DNA of 64,000 nt from Pseudomonas sp. PB101 (GTDB taxonomy: Bacteria; Pseudomonadota; Gammaproteobacteria; Pseudomonadales; Pseudomonadaceae). Shown in pieces: positions 19,291 to 28,317 of this stretch; position 1 is the first letter of the stretch, and the number at the start of each line of letters is the position of its first letter. The notes beneath the pieces are model-generated. The model worked only from the letters and a program-made list of their open reading frames with translations. It did no database searches and was not told where the DNA came from. Position numbers and translations under genes: made by a program. Location of the stretch: assembly GCF_009764265.1 (NCBI RefSeq), contig NZ_RWIR01000016.1:62001-126000 (forward strand), given 5' to 3'.

Positions 19291-19491
19291 CTAGCCGCCG
19301 CCGATGGCGTGCACCACTTCGACGTTGTCACCGTCGTTCAACGTGGTGTCTGCATGCTGACTGCGCGGGACGATATCCAGATTGAGTTCGACCGCCACCC
19401 GGCGACCGGTCAGGTCCAGACGGGTGATCAGGGCCGCAACGGTTTCACCGTCGGGCAGTTCAAAGGATTCGCCGTTCAACTGAATGCGCAT
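19291..19491 (-). CDS. thiS: Sulfur carrier protein ThiS
   Basis: A 66-residue ubiquitin-fold sulfur carrier. It starts [15 protein letters not shown] and ends in the essential Gly-Gly tail (HAIGGG), which is adenylated and converted to a thiocarboxylate to give sulfur to ThiG. A longer reading frame exists upstream but the ATG at 19491 fits the family size. Confidence 0.94.
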   Translation of the reverse strand: MRIQLNGESFELPDGETVAALITRLDLTGRRVAVELNLDIVPRSQHADTTLNDGDNVEVVHAIGGG

Positions 19492-19562
19492 GCCGGATGC
19501 CGCCATCATTTTTAGGGGCTGGCATTCTAGCCCGATCATGACCTAAAGGTCAGCAACAAGCG

Positions 19563-19946
19563 TCAAGCGGTCAGCGGCAGGCGCCAGGCGGCCAACCCCA
19601 GGCAGAGCCAGCCAACGAGGAAGGCCAGGCCACCCAATGGCGTGATGATGCCGAGCTTGCTGATGCCCGTCAGCGTCAATAGATACAGGCTGCCGGAGAA
19701 CAGCAAGATACCGATGACAAACGATGCACCCGCCCAAGTCACCAGACGCCCGGGGATCTGCGTGGCCAGCAACGCGACGCCCAACAATGCCAGGGTGTGC
19801 ACCAGTTGATAGGTGACGCCGGTATGGAAGATCGCCAGGTACTCGGCGCTCAAGCTGTTTTTCAGGCCGTGGGCGGCAAAGGCGCCGAGGCCGACACCGG
19901 TGAAGCCGAAAAAAGCGGCCAGCATCAGAAAACCACGCAGCAGCAT
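19563..19946 (-). CDS. DUF423 family membrane protein
   Basis: A 127-residue integral membrane protein with four hydrophobic helices, beginning MLLRGFLMLAAFFGFTGVGLGAFAAHGLK, a stretch typical of DUF423 (E. coli YgdD). Function is unknown. It is divergent from mtgA and upstream of thiS on the same strand. Confidence 0.88.
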   Translation of the reverse strand: MLLRGFLMLAAFFGFTGVGLGAFAAHGLKNSLSAEYLAIFHTGVTYQLVHTLALLGVALLATQIPGRLVTWAGASFVIGILLFSGSLYLLTLTGISKLGIITPLGGLAFLVGWLCLGLAAWRLPLTA

Positions 19947-19981
19947 GCAGAACTCCAGTCAGTTTCGATCCAAAGGGTCTG

Positions 19982-19987
19982 TATAAT
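19982..19987 (+). promoter_or_regulatory. Candidate -10 box for mtgA
   Basis: A perfect TATAAT lies 34 bases before the mtgA start codon. The -35 region is weak (nothing close to TTGACA at 16-18 bases), so strength is uncertain. Confidence 0.45.
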
Positions 19988-20020
19988 GGCCCGCTCAACG
20001 GGTTCGGCCAAGCCATCTCT

Positions 20021-20743
20021 ATGCTGCGTATCTATTTCCGTCGTTTCACCAAGGCCGTGCTCTGGTTCATGGGCGGTAGCGTTTTGCTGGTGCTGATCTT
20101 TCGCGTGGTGCCGCCGCCGGGGACTGCGCTGATGGTCGAGCGCAAGATCGAGTCCTGGTTTGACGGCGAACCCATTGACCTGCAACGGACCTGGAAACCC
20201 TGGGACGAGATCTCTGATGACCTCAAAGTTGCGGTGATTGCCGGCGAAGACCAGAAATTCCCCGAGCATTGGGGCTTCGATATCGGCGCGATTCAGGCAG
20301 CGTTTGCCCACAACGAGCGCGGCGGTTCGATCCGCGGCGCCAGCACCCTCAGCCAGCAGGTCTCGAAAAACCTGTTCCTGTGGTCTGGCCGCAGCTGGAT
20401 GCGCAAAGGCCTGGAAGCCTGGTTTACCGCACTGATCGAAGTGTTCTGGCCCAAGCAGCGAATTCTTGAGGTGTACCTCAACAGTGTCGAGTGGGATGAC
20501 GGTGTGTTTGGTGCCGAAGCGGCGGCCCGTCATCACTTTGGCGTCAGTGCCAAAGGCCTCAGCCGCCAGCAATCGAGCTTGCTGGCGGCCGTTCTGCCCA
20601 ACCCGCGTGTCTGGAGCGCGAGCCATCCGACCGCTTACGTGGCGCGACGGGCTGGCTGGATCAGGCAGCAGATGAGTCAGTTGGGCGGGGACAGCTATCT
20701 GGTCGGGCTGAACGATTCGCGCCGGGCGCCTTGGGCCCAATAA
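20021..20743 (+). CDS. mtgA: Monofunctional biosynthetic peptidoglycan transglycosylase MtgA
   Basis: A 240-residue GT51 enzyme that polymerises lipid II into glycan strands. One N-terminal membrane helix (about residues 13-33) anchors the periplasmic domain. Conserved glycosyltransferase motifs are AGEDQKFPEHWGFD (first catalytic Glu), RGASTLSQQVSKNLFLW and KQRILEVYLNSVEW. It has no transpeptidase domain. Transcribed alone, from a likely promoter with TATAAT. Confidence 0.95.
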   Translation: MLRIYFRRFTKAVLWFMGGSVLLVLIFRVVPPPGTALMVERKIESWFDGEPIDLQRTWKPWDEISDDLKVAVIAGEDQKFPEHWGFDIGAIQAAFAHNERGGSIRGASTLSQQVSKNLFLWSGRSWMRKGLEAWFTALIEVFWPKQRILEVYLNSVEWDDGVFGAEAAARHHFGVSAKGLSRQQSSLLAAVLPNPRVWSASHPTAYVARRAGWIRQQMSQLGGDSYLVGLNDSRRAPWAQ

Positions 20744-20774
20744 CTGATCACCATTTACTGAAGCACTGAAGATC

Positions 20775-20869
20775 CCTGTGGGAGCGAGCTTGCTCGCGAT
20801 TGCGGTAGGTCATCCAACATTGATATCGACTGAACCGACGCCATCGCGAGCAAGCTCGCTCCCACAGGG
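20775..20869. repeat. REPIN between mtgA and rpoH
   Basis: Perfect inverted pair of GTGGGAGCGAGCTTGCTCGC palindromes. The interior carries CATCCAACATTGATATCGACTGA, of which the central CAACATTGAT resembles the interior of other REPINs of this type. Confidence 0.92.
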
Positions 20870-20899
20870 CCCATCGCAAGCCGACCATCAGCCACAAAC

Positions 20900-20928
20900 A
20901 AAAACACCCCGATCAATGATCGGGGCGT
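20900..20928 (-). terminator. Intrinsic terminator of rpoH
   Basis: Read on the minus strand: stem CCCCGATC / GATCGGGG with a 3-base loop followed by a T-rich run (TGTTTTTGT), about 25 bases after the rpoH stop codon. Confidence 0.85.
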
Positions 20929-20949
20929 TATTTATTGCCTTCGCACAAA

Positions 20950-21804
20950 TTATGCAGCGATCGACAACTTGAGCTTGTTCATCGCGCTCTTCTCAAGCTG
21001 ACGAATACGCTCGGCCGACACGTTGTACTTCTGCGCCAGGTCATGCAGCGTGGCTTTTTCTTCCGCCAGCCAGCGCTGGTAGAGAATGTCACGGCTGCGG
21101 TCGTCCAGCACTTCCAGCGCTTCGTGCAGGTTGTGGTTGGAGTTGTCGCTCCAGTCCGCGTCTTCCAGTTGACGCGCCGGGTCGTACCGGTGGTCTTCCA
21201 GATAGTTGGCCGGCGATTGGAAGGCACTGTCGTCGTCCGCTTCGGCAGCCGGGTCGAAGGCCATGTCATGGCCCGTCAGGCGACTTTCCATCTCGCGCAC
21301 TTCCCGAGGCTCTACACCCAGGCTTTCGGCTACACGATGGACTTCCTCGTTATTCAACCAGGCCAGACGCTTCTTCTGGCTGCGCAGGTTGAAGAACAAC
21401 TTGCGCTGGGCCTTGGTGGTCGCGACTTTCACGATGCGCCAGTTGCGCAGGATGAACTCGTGGATTTCCGCCTTGATCCAGTGCACGGCAAAGGACACCA
21501 GGCGCACGCCCATTTCCGGGTTGAAGCGCTTCACGGCCTTCATCAGGCCGACGTTGCCTTCCTGGATCAGGTCAGCCTGAGCCAGGCCGTAGCCGGAATA
21601 GCTACGGGCGATATGTACGACAAAACGCAGGTGGGCGAGCACCATCTGCCGAGCCGCCCCCAAATCCTGCTCATAATAGAGACTCTCGGCCAGTTCACGC
21701 TCCTGCTCCGGCGACAGCAATGGAATGCTGTTGACGGTGTGCACATAGGCCTCCAGGTTCGCACCCGGGACCAGAGCATATGCAGGTTGCAAAGAATTGG
21801 TCAT
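20950..21804 (-). CDS. rpoH: RNA polymerase heat-shock sigma factor RpoH (sigma-32)
   Basis: A 284-residue sigma-70-family factor for heat-shock genes. Region 2 ([31 protein letters not shown] in part) and the RpoH-box region QRKLFFNLR are visible, plus region 4 ending [10 protein letters not shown]. The ATG at 21804 is preceded at 9 bases by GGGAGG. RpoH levels are controlled at translation and by FtsH-dependent degradation in relatives. It lies just downstream of ftsX with its own likely promoters. Confidence 0.96.
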   Translation of the reverse strand: MTNSLQPAYALVPGANLEAYVHTVNSIPLLSPEQERELAESLYYEQDLGAARQMVLAHLRFVVHIARSYSGYGLAQADLIQEGNVGLMKAVKRFNPEMGVRLVSFAVHWIKAEIHEFILRNWRIVKVATTKAQRKLFFNLRSQKKRLAWLNNEEVHRVAESLGVEPREVREMESRLTGHDMAFDPAAEADDDSAFQSPANYLEDHRYDPARQLEDADWSDNSNHNLHEALEVLDDRSRDILYQRWLAEEKATLHDLAQKYNVSAERIRQLEKSAMNKLKLSIAA

Positions 21805-21852
21805 ACGAAAAAACCTCCCACTTACAAACTCGTGCAGTTCAGCACTGCGAAA

Positions 21853-21908
21853 ATTGACCGGAAACCGAAAGACAAGTTCCCTAAAACCCATAAAAGCTGA
21901 AAGGTCAA
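21853..21908 (-). promoter_or_regulatory. Candidate sigma-E (AlgU) and sigma-70 promoters of rpoH
   Basis: On the minus strand a GAACTT box (21879-21874) is followed after exactly 16 bases by TCAAT (21857-21853), close to the AlgU/sigma-E pattern GAACTT-N16-TC. Just upstream TTGACC (21908-21903) and TTTAGG (21885-21880) are 17 bases apart, a weak sigma-70 promoter. P. aeruginosa rpoH is known to have an AlgU-dependent promoter. Confidence 0.5.
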
Positions 21909-21924
21909 TACGAGCAAAATGATA

Positions 21925-22947
21925 CTACTTAGGCGCAAGCTCCCTCAGGTGGCGTGCGACTGCAATCCATGCACCGATATACCCCAACAGCACCGCGCCA
22001 AGCAAGAGAGACAGACCGTCGGCAACCGGCACTCCGGCCAGCGCAAAATCACTGCCGTACAAACCGGCCAGCCCTACCACCGCGTCGTTCAGCCAATCCA
22101 GGCCGAACGCGAGAACGCCCCAGGACAGAATGCCCGCACCGAAGCCATACAGCGCGCCCATATACAGGAAGGGCCTGCGCACATAGCTGTCAGTGCCGCC
22201 GACCAGTTTAATCACTTCTATCTCTGTGCGGCGGTTTTCAATATGAAGACGAATGGTATTGCCTATCACCAAAAGTAATGCAGAAACCAGCAGCACGGTC
22301 AGACCGAAGACAAAACGGTCACCCAGCTTGAGGATGGCTGCCAGACGCTCGACCCAGACTAAATCAAGTTGCGCCTGCTGTACCTTCGGCAGCTCGGATA
22401 GTTTTTGTCTTAATGCTTCAAGGGCCGGCTTGTCGACTTCGGTCGGCGTCACCAGGACCACGCCCGGCAGCGGATTCTCCGGCAGCTCCTTGAGTGCCTC
22501 ACCCAGCCCCGACTGTTGCTGGAACTCTTCCAGCGCCTGCTCGCGCCCCACGTACTCGGCATCGGCCACACCAGGCATACCCTTGATCTGATCGCGCAGC
22601 GATTCGCCTTCGGTCGGCTTGGCCTCAAGGTCCAGATACAGGGAAATCTGTGCCGCACGCTGCCATGAGCCGCCAAGACGCTCGACGTTACTTAGCAAAA
22701 GTGACAGCCCCATGGGCAAACTCAGGGCCACCGCCATCACCATGCAGGTGAAAAAACTGCCGATGGGCTGCTTGCCCAGGCGGCGCAGGCTGTCGACCAT
22801 GCTGGCGCGATGGCTTTCGATCCAGGCACGGAACAACGTGGCAAAGTCCGGCCCGTCGTCATCGTCGTGTTTTTTCTTTTGCGGCTGCGGATCGGCCGCT
22901 TTCGGGGCTACGCGCTCGGAAACCTTGGGGCTGCGTGTTGCACTCAT
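21925..22947 (-). CDS. ftsX: Cell division ABC transporter subunit FtsX
   Basis: A 340-residue membrane protein with four transmembrane segments and a long cytoplasmic N-terminus (about 70 residues, charged, with KKKHDDDDGPD). The large periplasmic loop after TM1 binds amidase activators such as EnvC. With FtsE it couples septum constriction to peptidoglycan hydrolysis. It overlaps ftsE by four bases. Confidence 0.95.
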   Translation of the reverse strand: MSATRSPKVSERVAPKAADPQPQKKKHDDDDGPDFATLFRAWIESHRASMVDSLRRLGKQPIGSFFTCMVMAVALSLPMGLSLLLSNVERLGGSWQRAAQISLYLDLEAKPTEGESLRDQIKGMPGVADAEYVGREQALEEFQQQSGLGEALKELPENPLPGVVLVTPTEVDKPALEALRQKLSELPKVQQAQLDLVWVERLAAILKLGDRFVFGLTVLLVSALLLVIGNTIRLHIENRRTEIEVIKLVGGTDSYVRRPFLYMGALYGFGAGILSWGVLAFGLDWLNDAVVGLAGLYGSDFALAGVPVADGLSLLLGAVLLGYIGAWIAVARHLRELAPK

Positions 22948-23615
22948 ACCGCGGCCTCCCCGTCACCGATCAATCGACCGCGTTGCAGCGTCAGCATGCG
23001 ATGGCGCATGCGGGCGATCAGGGCCAGGTCGTGGCTGGCGATCAGCACGCTGGTACCGAGGCGATTGATGTCTTCGAACACGCCCATGATTTCGGCGGCC
23101 AGACGCGGATCGAGGTTACCGGTCGGTTCGTCCGCCAGCAGCAAGGCCGGACGATGGACGATGGCTCGGGCGATACCGACGCGCTGCTGCTGACCGGTGG
23201 ACAGGTCGCCCGGGTACAGGTCGGTTTTATCCGACAATGCCACGCGTTCCAGAGCCGAGTCCACGCGTTTGGCGATCTCGGCCTTGGACAGGCCCAGTAT
23301 CTGCAACGGCAACGCAACGTTGTTGAACACCGTGCGATCGAACAGCAACTGGTGATTCTGGAACACCACGCCGATCTGCCGGCGCAGGAAAGGAATCTGC
23401 GCATTGCTGATGGTGCTCAGGTCCTGCCCGGCGAGCAGCAGTTTGCCGCTGGTCGGACGCTCCATGGCCAGCAACAGCCGCAACAAGGTGCTTTTACCGG
23501 CGCCGGAATGGCCGGTGACAAACAGAAACTCGCCACGACGGACTCGAAAGCTCAGCTCATGCAAGCCGACGTGACCGTTCGGGTAGCGCTTACCGACCTG
23601 TTCGAAACGAATCAT
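22944..23615 (-). CDS. ftsE: Cell division ATP-binding protein FtsE
   Basis: A 223-residue ABC ATPase. Walker A GHSGAGKST (35-43), signature LSTGQQQRVGIARA and Walker B LLLADEPTGNLDP are intact. It recruits to the Z ring with FtsX. ATGA overlaps on both sides (ftsY stop and ftsX start) show strict co-translation. Confidence 0.96.
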   Translation of the reverse strand: MIRFEQVGKRYPNGHVGLHELSFRVRRGEFLFVTGHSGAGKSTLLRLLLAMERPTSGKLLLAGQDLSTISNAQIPFLRRQIGVVFQNHQLLFDRTVFNNVALPLQILGLSKAEIAKRVDSALERVALSDKTDLYPGDLSTGQQQRVGIARAIVHRPALLLADEPTGNLDPRLAAEIMGVFEDINRLGTSVLIASHDLALIARMRHRMLTLQRGRLIGDGEAAV

Positions 23616-25135
23616 GAACGCTCCCGCTCGGCAAACAATGCCTGGACAAAGGGTTCTGCTTCAAAGGTACGCAAATCGTCGATGCCTTCGCCGACGCCGA
23701 TGTAGCGGATCGGCAGGCCGAATTGCTTGGCCAGGGCGAAAATCACCCCGCCTTTGGCGGTGCCGTCGAGCTTGGTCAGCGCCAGGCCGGTCAGTTCGAC
23801 GGTCTGGTTGAATTGCTTGGCCTGGTTGATGGCGTTCTGACCGGTGCCGGCGTCAAGCACCAGGAGCACTTCATGAGGTGCGTCGGCGTCGAGCTTGGCG
23901 ATCACGCGGCGAACCTTTTTCAGCTCTTCCATCAGGTTGTCTTTGGTGTGCAGGCGGCCGGCGGTGTCGGCGATCAGCACATCGATGCCACGGGCCTTGG
24001 CGGCCTGCACGGCGTCGAAGATCACCGAGGCCGAGTCGGCGCCAGTGTGCTGCGCGATCACCGGGATCTTGTTGCGCTCACCCCATACCTGCAATTGCTC
24101 CACCGCCGCGGCGCGGAAGGTGTCGCCAGCGGCGAGCATGACTTTCTTGCCTTCCAGCTGCAGCTTCTTCGCCAGCTTGCCGATGGTGGTGGTCTTGCCG
24201 GCACCGTTGACGCCGACGACCAGAATCACGAACGGCTTGTTCTGCGAGGTGATTTTCAGCGGCTGCTCGACAGGCTTGAGCATGGCGGCCAGTTCAGCTT
24301 GCAGGGATTTGTACAGGGCGTCGGAGTCGGCCAGCTCTTTGCGCGCGACCTTCTGGGTCAGACGCTGAATGATCACCGACGTGGCTTCGACACCAACGTC
24401 GGCGGTCAGCAAACGGGTTTCGAGGTCTTCGAGCAGCTCGTCATCAATGGCCTTGCGACCAAGGAACAGGCTGGCCATGCCTTCGCCGATACTGGCGCTG
24501 GTCTTGGACAGGCCCTGCTTGAGGCGGGCGAAGAAGCCGGCTTTGGTTTCTTCGCTGCGTACCGGTTCGACCGGAGCTTCGTCAGGAGCTTCGACTGGAG
24601 CGGGAACGGAAACAGGTTCTGCAACAATCGGGGCTACCGGGGCCACGACCACCGGGGCAACCGGTTCGGTTACGACCGGTGCAGGTGCAGGTGCAGGCTC
24701 AGCCACAACGATCGGCGCCACCACCGGCTCGACCACAGGCGCATGAACCGGTGCCGGGGCAAACGCAGCCGGGGCCGGAATCGGCGGAGTCACATGGGGG
24801 GCCAGGTCATTCTCGACCAGTGCCACCGGCTCTTCCGCCACAGGCAAGGTCAGCCAAGGCTCGGCAGCAGTGCTCAGCGGTTGCTCGAAGACTTCACTGA
24901 CAGGTTCGGCAACAACGTCGGCCTGTGGCTGCAGCACCGGTTCGGCAATCGGCAGGACCACCGGCGCGGGCGCTTCTTCTATTACCGGGGCCGGGGCAGG
25001 TGCCGGCGCGGGCTCAGGAACGGGTTGTGGCTGTTCGACGACGGGGTCCTGCGGCTTTTTGCGCAGCCATCCGAACAGGCTTTTTTTCTCGCCAGCCGCA
25101 GCTGGGGTCTTCTTGTCGTCGTTGGAACCAAACAT
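23612..25135 (-). CDS. ftsY: Signal recognition particle receptor FtsY
   Basis: A 507-residue GTPase that docks SRP-ribosome complexes at the membrane. The conserved NG domain occupies about residues 205-507 with GVNGAGKTTTIGKLAKKL, DTFRAAAVEQL, DTAGRLHTKDNLMEEL and TKLDGTAKGG. Ahead lies an unusually long acidic A domain (about 30-200) rich in Pro, Ala, Val and Glu with repeated PAPAP and EPV units, the reason the protein exceeds the usual length. First gene of the ftsY-ftsE-ftsX operon. Confidence 0.96.
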   Translation of the reverse strand: MFGSNDDKKTPAAAGEKKSLFGWLRKKPQDPVVEQPQPVPEPAPAPAPAPVIEEAPAPVVLPIAEPVLQPQADVVAEPVSEVFEQPLSTAAEPWLTLPVAEEPVALVENDLAPHVTPPIPAPAAFAPAPVHAPVVEPVVAPIVVAEPAPAPAPVVTEPVAPVVVAPVAPIVAEPVSVPAPVEAPDEAPVEPVRSEETKAGFFARLKQGLSKTSASIGEGMASLFLGRKAIDDELLEDLETRLLTADVGVEATSVIIQRLTQKVARKELADSDALYKSLQAELAAMLKPVEQPLKITSQNKPFVILVVGVNGAGKTTTIGKLAKKLQLEGKKVMLAAGDTFRAAAVEQLQVWGERNKIPVIAQHTGADSASVIFDAVQAAKARGIDVLIADTAGRLHTKDNLMEELKKVRRVIAKLDADAPHEVLLVLDAGTGQNAINQAKQFNQTVELTGLALTKLDGTAKGGVIFALAKQFGLPIRYIGVGEGIDDLRTFEAEPFVQALFAERERS

Positions 25136-25478
25136 GGAGGACGGCTATCTCACGGTAGCGACGCGCCAATGGCGCCCCGGCAAATAAATATTCGATGCAG
25201 AACAGACTGCGATTGACCCAGCTTGTTCACGCGCAACATTTTGTCGAGGTGCCCACGGCGCCTCAAAGGTCGACTAATACGAAGGACTGGAACGGCATCG
25301 TCGGCGAAAACGCAGAGTTTAGCTGACAAACTCAAAGTTTCTGCCGGTAACCCATGCAACCCACAGGCCGGTCAAAGGCCTGATAGGCGTGGCCGCCAGT
25401 AAAACGGATCAGTATCCTAGCACCCTCTCGCCCGCTGACGCTAAGAACAAGCGGGCAGCCCCAAAGGTTTGAAAACGA
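25136..25478. other. Divergent promoter region between ftsY and the M16 peptidase genes
   Basis: A 343-base gap between two divergent operons. It must hold both promoters. I see no REP element, no clear hairpin-plus-T-run and no convincing small gene; short frames here lack a ribosome site and family resemblance. Confidence 0.4.
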
Positions 25479-26834
25479 ATGAATGCTCTTGCCCGCCGCG
25501 CCGCAGGCCTGCTGCTCAGCACAGTTTGCCTGCCCCTTTCGGCCCTGGCTGCCGACCCGCAACCCACCCACGAATTCACCCTCGACAACGGTCTGAAGGT
25601 GGTCGTGCGTGAAGACCACCGTGCACCCGTGGTGGTCTCCCAAGTCTGGTACAAGGTCGGCTCCAGCTACGAGACGCCGGGCAATACCGGCCTGTCCCAC
25701 GCACTGGAACACATGATGTTCAAGGGCAGCGAGAAGGTTGGTCCCGGCGAAGCCTCGCTGATCCTGCGCGACCTCGGTGCCGAAGAGAACGCATTCACCA
25801 GCGACGACTTCACTGCCTACTACCAGGTGCTGGCCCGCGACCGCCTGGGCGTAGCCTTCGAACTGGAAGCCGACCGCATGGCCAGCCTGCGCCTGCCGAC
25901 CGACGAGTTCACCAAGGAAATCGAGGTCATCAAGGAAGAACGCCGCCTGCGTACCGACGACAAGCCGATGTCCAAGGCCTACGAACGCTTCAAGGCCATG
26001 GCCTACCCGGCCAGCGGCTATCACACGCCGACCATCGGCTGGATGGCCGACCTTGAGCGGATGAAAGTCGAAGAACTGCGCCACTGGTACCAGACCTGGT
26101 ACGTGCCCAACAACGCCACGCTGGTGGTGGTCGGTGACGTGACGCCTGACGAAGTCAAAGCCCTGGCCCAGCGTTACTTCGGCCCGATCGCCAGGCGTGA
26201 AGTGCCGGCCGCGAAAAAACCGCTGGAGCTGGCCGAACCGGGCGAGCGCCAGATCACCCTGCATGTGCAGACCCAGTTGCCCAGCCTGATGCTGGCCTTC
26301 AACGTGCCGAGCATTGCCACCGCCGACGACAAACGCCTGGTCAATGCCCTGCGCCTGATCTCGGCGCTGCTCGACGGCGGCTACAGCGGACGCATCCCGA
26401 CGCAACTGGAGCGCGGAGAAGAACTGGTGTCCGGCGGCTCGTCGAGTTACGACGCCTATACCCGTGGCGACAGCCTCTTTACCCTGTCGGCAGCACCCAA
26501 CTCGCAGAAGCACAAGACCATCGCCCAGGCCGAAGCCGGTTTGTGGAAGCTGCTCGAGCAACTGAAAACCACTGCGCCGACGGCCGAAGAACTCGAACGG
26601 GTCCGCGCACAAGTCATCGCCGGACTGGTCTACGAGCGCGACTCGATCACCAGCCAGGCCACCGCCATCGGCCAACTGGAAACCGTCGGCCTGTCATGGC
26701 AGTTGATGGACACCGAACTGGCCGACCTGGAAAGCGTGACCCCGCAAGACATCCAGAAAGCCGCCAAGCTGTATTTCACCCGCGAACGTCTCAGCATCGC
26801 CCATGTATTGCCTCTGGAGACGACTCATGAGTGA
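25479..26834 (+). CDS. Periplasmic M16 family zinc metalloprotease (catalytic subunit)
   Basis: A 451-residue exported pitrilysin-family peptidase. A signal peptide (about residues 1-25, ending ALAA) precedes the M16 N-domain with the inverted zinc motif HALEH (H74, E77, H78), and a second glutamate downstream within the EIEVIKEERRLR helix. The C-terminal M16 domain follows from about residue 200. It overlaps by eight bases with a paralogue lacking the zinc site, an arrangement typical of heterodimeric bacterial M16 proteases that degrade peptides in the periplasm. Confidence 0.9.
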   Translation: MNALARRAAGLLLSTVCLPLSALAADPQPTHEFTLDNGLKVVVREDHRAPVVVSQVWYKVGSSYETPGNTGLSHALEHMMFKGSEKVGPGEASLILRDLGAEENAFTSDDFTAYYQVLARDRLGVAFELEADRMASLRLPTDEFTKEIEVIKEERRLRTDDKPMSKAYERFKAMAYPASGYHTPTIGWMADLERMKVEELRHWYQTWYVPNNATLVVVGDVTPDEVKALAQRYFGPIARREVPAAKKPLELAEPGERQITLHVQTQLPSLMLAFNVPSIATADDKRLVNALRLISALLDGGYSGRIPTQLERGEELVSGGSSSYDAYTRGDSLFTLSAAPNSQKHKTIAQAEAGLWKLLEQLKTTAPTAEELERVRAQVIAGLVYERDSITSQATAIGQLETVGLSWQLMDTELADLESVTPQDIQKAAKLYFTRERLSIAHVLPLETTHE

Positions 26835-28317
26835 GCGTAAACAATCCCGCCTGGCCCTGATCGGCCTGGTCGCCGTTGCCGTGATCGGCTCTGCCGCGTT
26901 CTATCTGTCGCGCTCTGGCGAAACCAATGCCAGCGAAGCCCTGGACAAGGCCAAGGCCAGCCAGAAACTGCAATCGCTGGCAGAACTCAACGGCAAGGCG
27001 CCGAACCACCGCAAGCTGGACGTGCAGACCTGGAACACCGCCGAAGGCACCAAGGTGCTGTTCGTCGAAGCCCATGAGCTGCCGATGTTCGACATGCGCC
27101 TGATCTTCGCCGCCGGCAGCAGCCAGGACGGCGATGCACCGGGCCTGGCATTGCTGACCAACGCCATGCTCAACGAAGGCGTGGCCGGCAAGGACGTCGG
27201 CGCCATTGCCCAGGGCTTCGAGGGCCTGGGTGCCGATTTCGGCAACGGCGCTTACAAGGACATGGCCATCGCTTCGCTGCGCAGCCTCAGTGCCAGGGAC
27301 AAGCGCGAACCGGCCCTGCAGCTGTTCGCCGAGGTCATCGGCAAGCCGACCTTCCCTGCCGACTCGCTGGATCGCATCAAGAACCAGATGCTCGCCGGTT
27401 TCGAATACCAGAAACAGAACCCCGGCAAACTGGCGAGCCTGGAACTGATGAGCCGCCTGTACGGTGATCACCCGTACGCGCATTCCAGCGACGGCACGGC
27501 GAAAAGCGTACCGGCGATCACCGCGGCACAACTGCGTGCGTTCCACCAGAAAGCCTACGCAGCCGGCAACGTGGTCATCGCACTGGTCGGCGACCTGTCC
27601 CGCGCAGAAGCAGAAGCCATTGCTGCGCAGGTTTCCAACGCCCTGCCCAAAGGCCCAGCCTTGCCGAAGATCGCGCAACCGGTCGAACCCAAGGCCAGCG
27701 TCGGCCACATCGAGTTCCCGTCCAAACAGACCAACCTGATGCTCGCGCAATTGGGCATCGACCGCGACGACCCGGACTACACGGCATTGTCCATGGGTAA
27801 CCAGATTCTCGGTGGCGGCGGCTTCGGTACCCGCCTGATGAGCGAAGTGCGCGAGAAGCGTGGCCTGACTTACGGCGTGTATTCGGGCTTCACCCCGATG
27901 CAGGCGCGCGGCCCGTTCATGATCAACCTGCAGACCCGTGCCGAGATGAGCGAAGGCACCCTGAAACTGGTGCAGGACGTGCTCGCCGACTACCTTAAGA
28001 CCGGCCCGACCGAAAAAGAACTCGACGACGCCAAGCGCGAACTGGCCGGCAGCTTCCCGCTGTCCACCGCCAGCAACGCCGATATCGTCGGCCAACTGGG
28101 CGCCATCGGCTTCTACAACCTGCCGCTGAGCCACCTGGAAGACTTCATGCAGCAGTCCCAGGCCCTGACCGTCGAACAGGTCAAAGCCGCCATGAACAAA
28201 CACCTGAGCACGGACAAGATGGTCATCGTCAGCGCTGGCCCGACCGTGCCGCAAAAGCCGTTACCGGCCCCTACTGATAAACCTTCCGAGCAGCCGCTCG
28301 GGGTTCCGGAGCACTAA
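26827..28317 (+). CDS. M16 family peptidase-like non-catalytic partner
   Basis: A 496-residue membrane-anchored M16 fold protein: one helix at residues 10-28, then two M16 domains. Where the active paralogue has HxxEH, this one reads LALLTNAMLNEG, so it cannot bind zinc there. The C-terminal domain keeps GGGGFGTRLMSEVREKRGLTYGVYSGF, the substrate-binding Arg/Tyr part normally supplied by the inactive subunit. It probably forms a heterodimer with the preceding protease. The rsmD start overlaps its stop by one base. Confidence 0.88.
   Translation: MSERKQSRLALIGLVAVAVIGSAAFYLSRSGETNASEALDKAKASQKLQSLAELNGKAPNHRKLDVQTWNTAEGTKVLFVEAHELPMFDMRLIFAAGSSQDGDAPGLALLTNAMLNEGVAGKDVGAIAQGFEGLGADFGNGAYKDMAIASLRSLSARDKREPALQLFAEVIGKPTFPADSLDRIKNQMLAGFEYQKQNPGKLASLELMSRLYGDHPYAHSSDGTAKSVPAITAAQLRAFHQKAYAAGNVVIALVGDLSRAEAEAIAAQVSNALPKGPALPKIAQPVEPKASVGHIEFPSKQTNLMLAQLGIDRDDPDYTALSMGNQILGGGGFGTRLMSEVREKRGLTYGVYSGFTPMQARGPFMINLQTRAEMSEGTLKLVQDVLADYLKTGPTEKELDDAKRELAGSFPLSTASNADIVGQLGAIGFYNLPLSHLEDFMQQSQALTVEQVKAAMNKHLSTDKMVIVSAGPTVPQKPLPAPTDKPSEQPLGVPEH

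Noticed and set aside
25150..25359. A 69-codon minus-strand frame upstream of ftsY
   Set aside because: No family resemblance or ribosome site; more likely part of the divergent promoter region.
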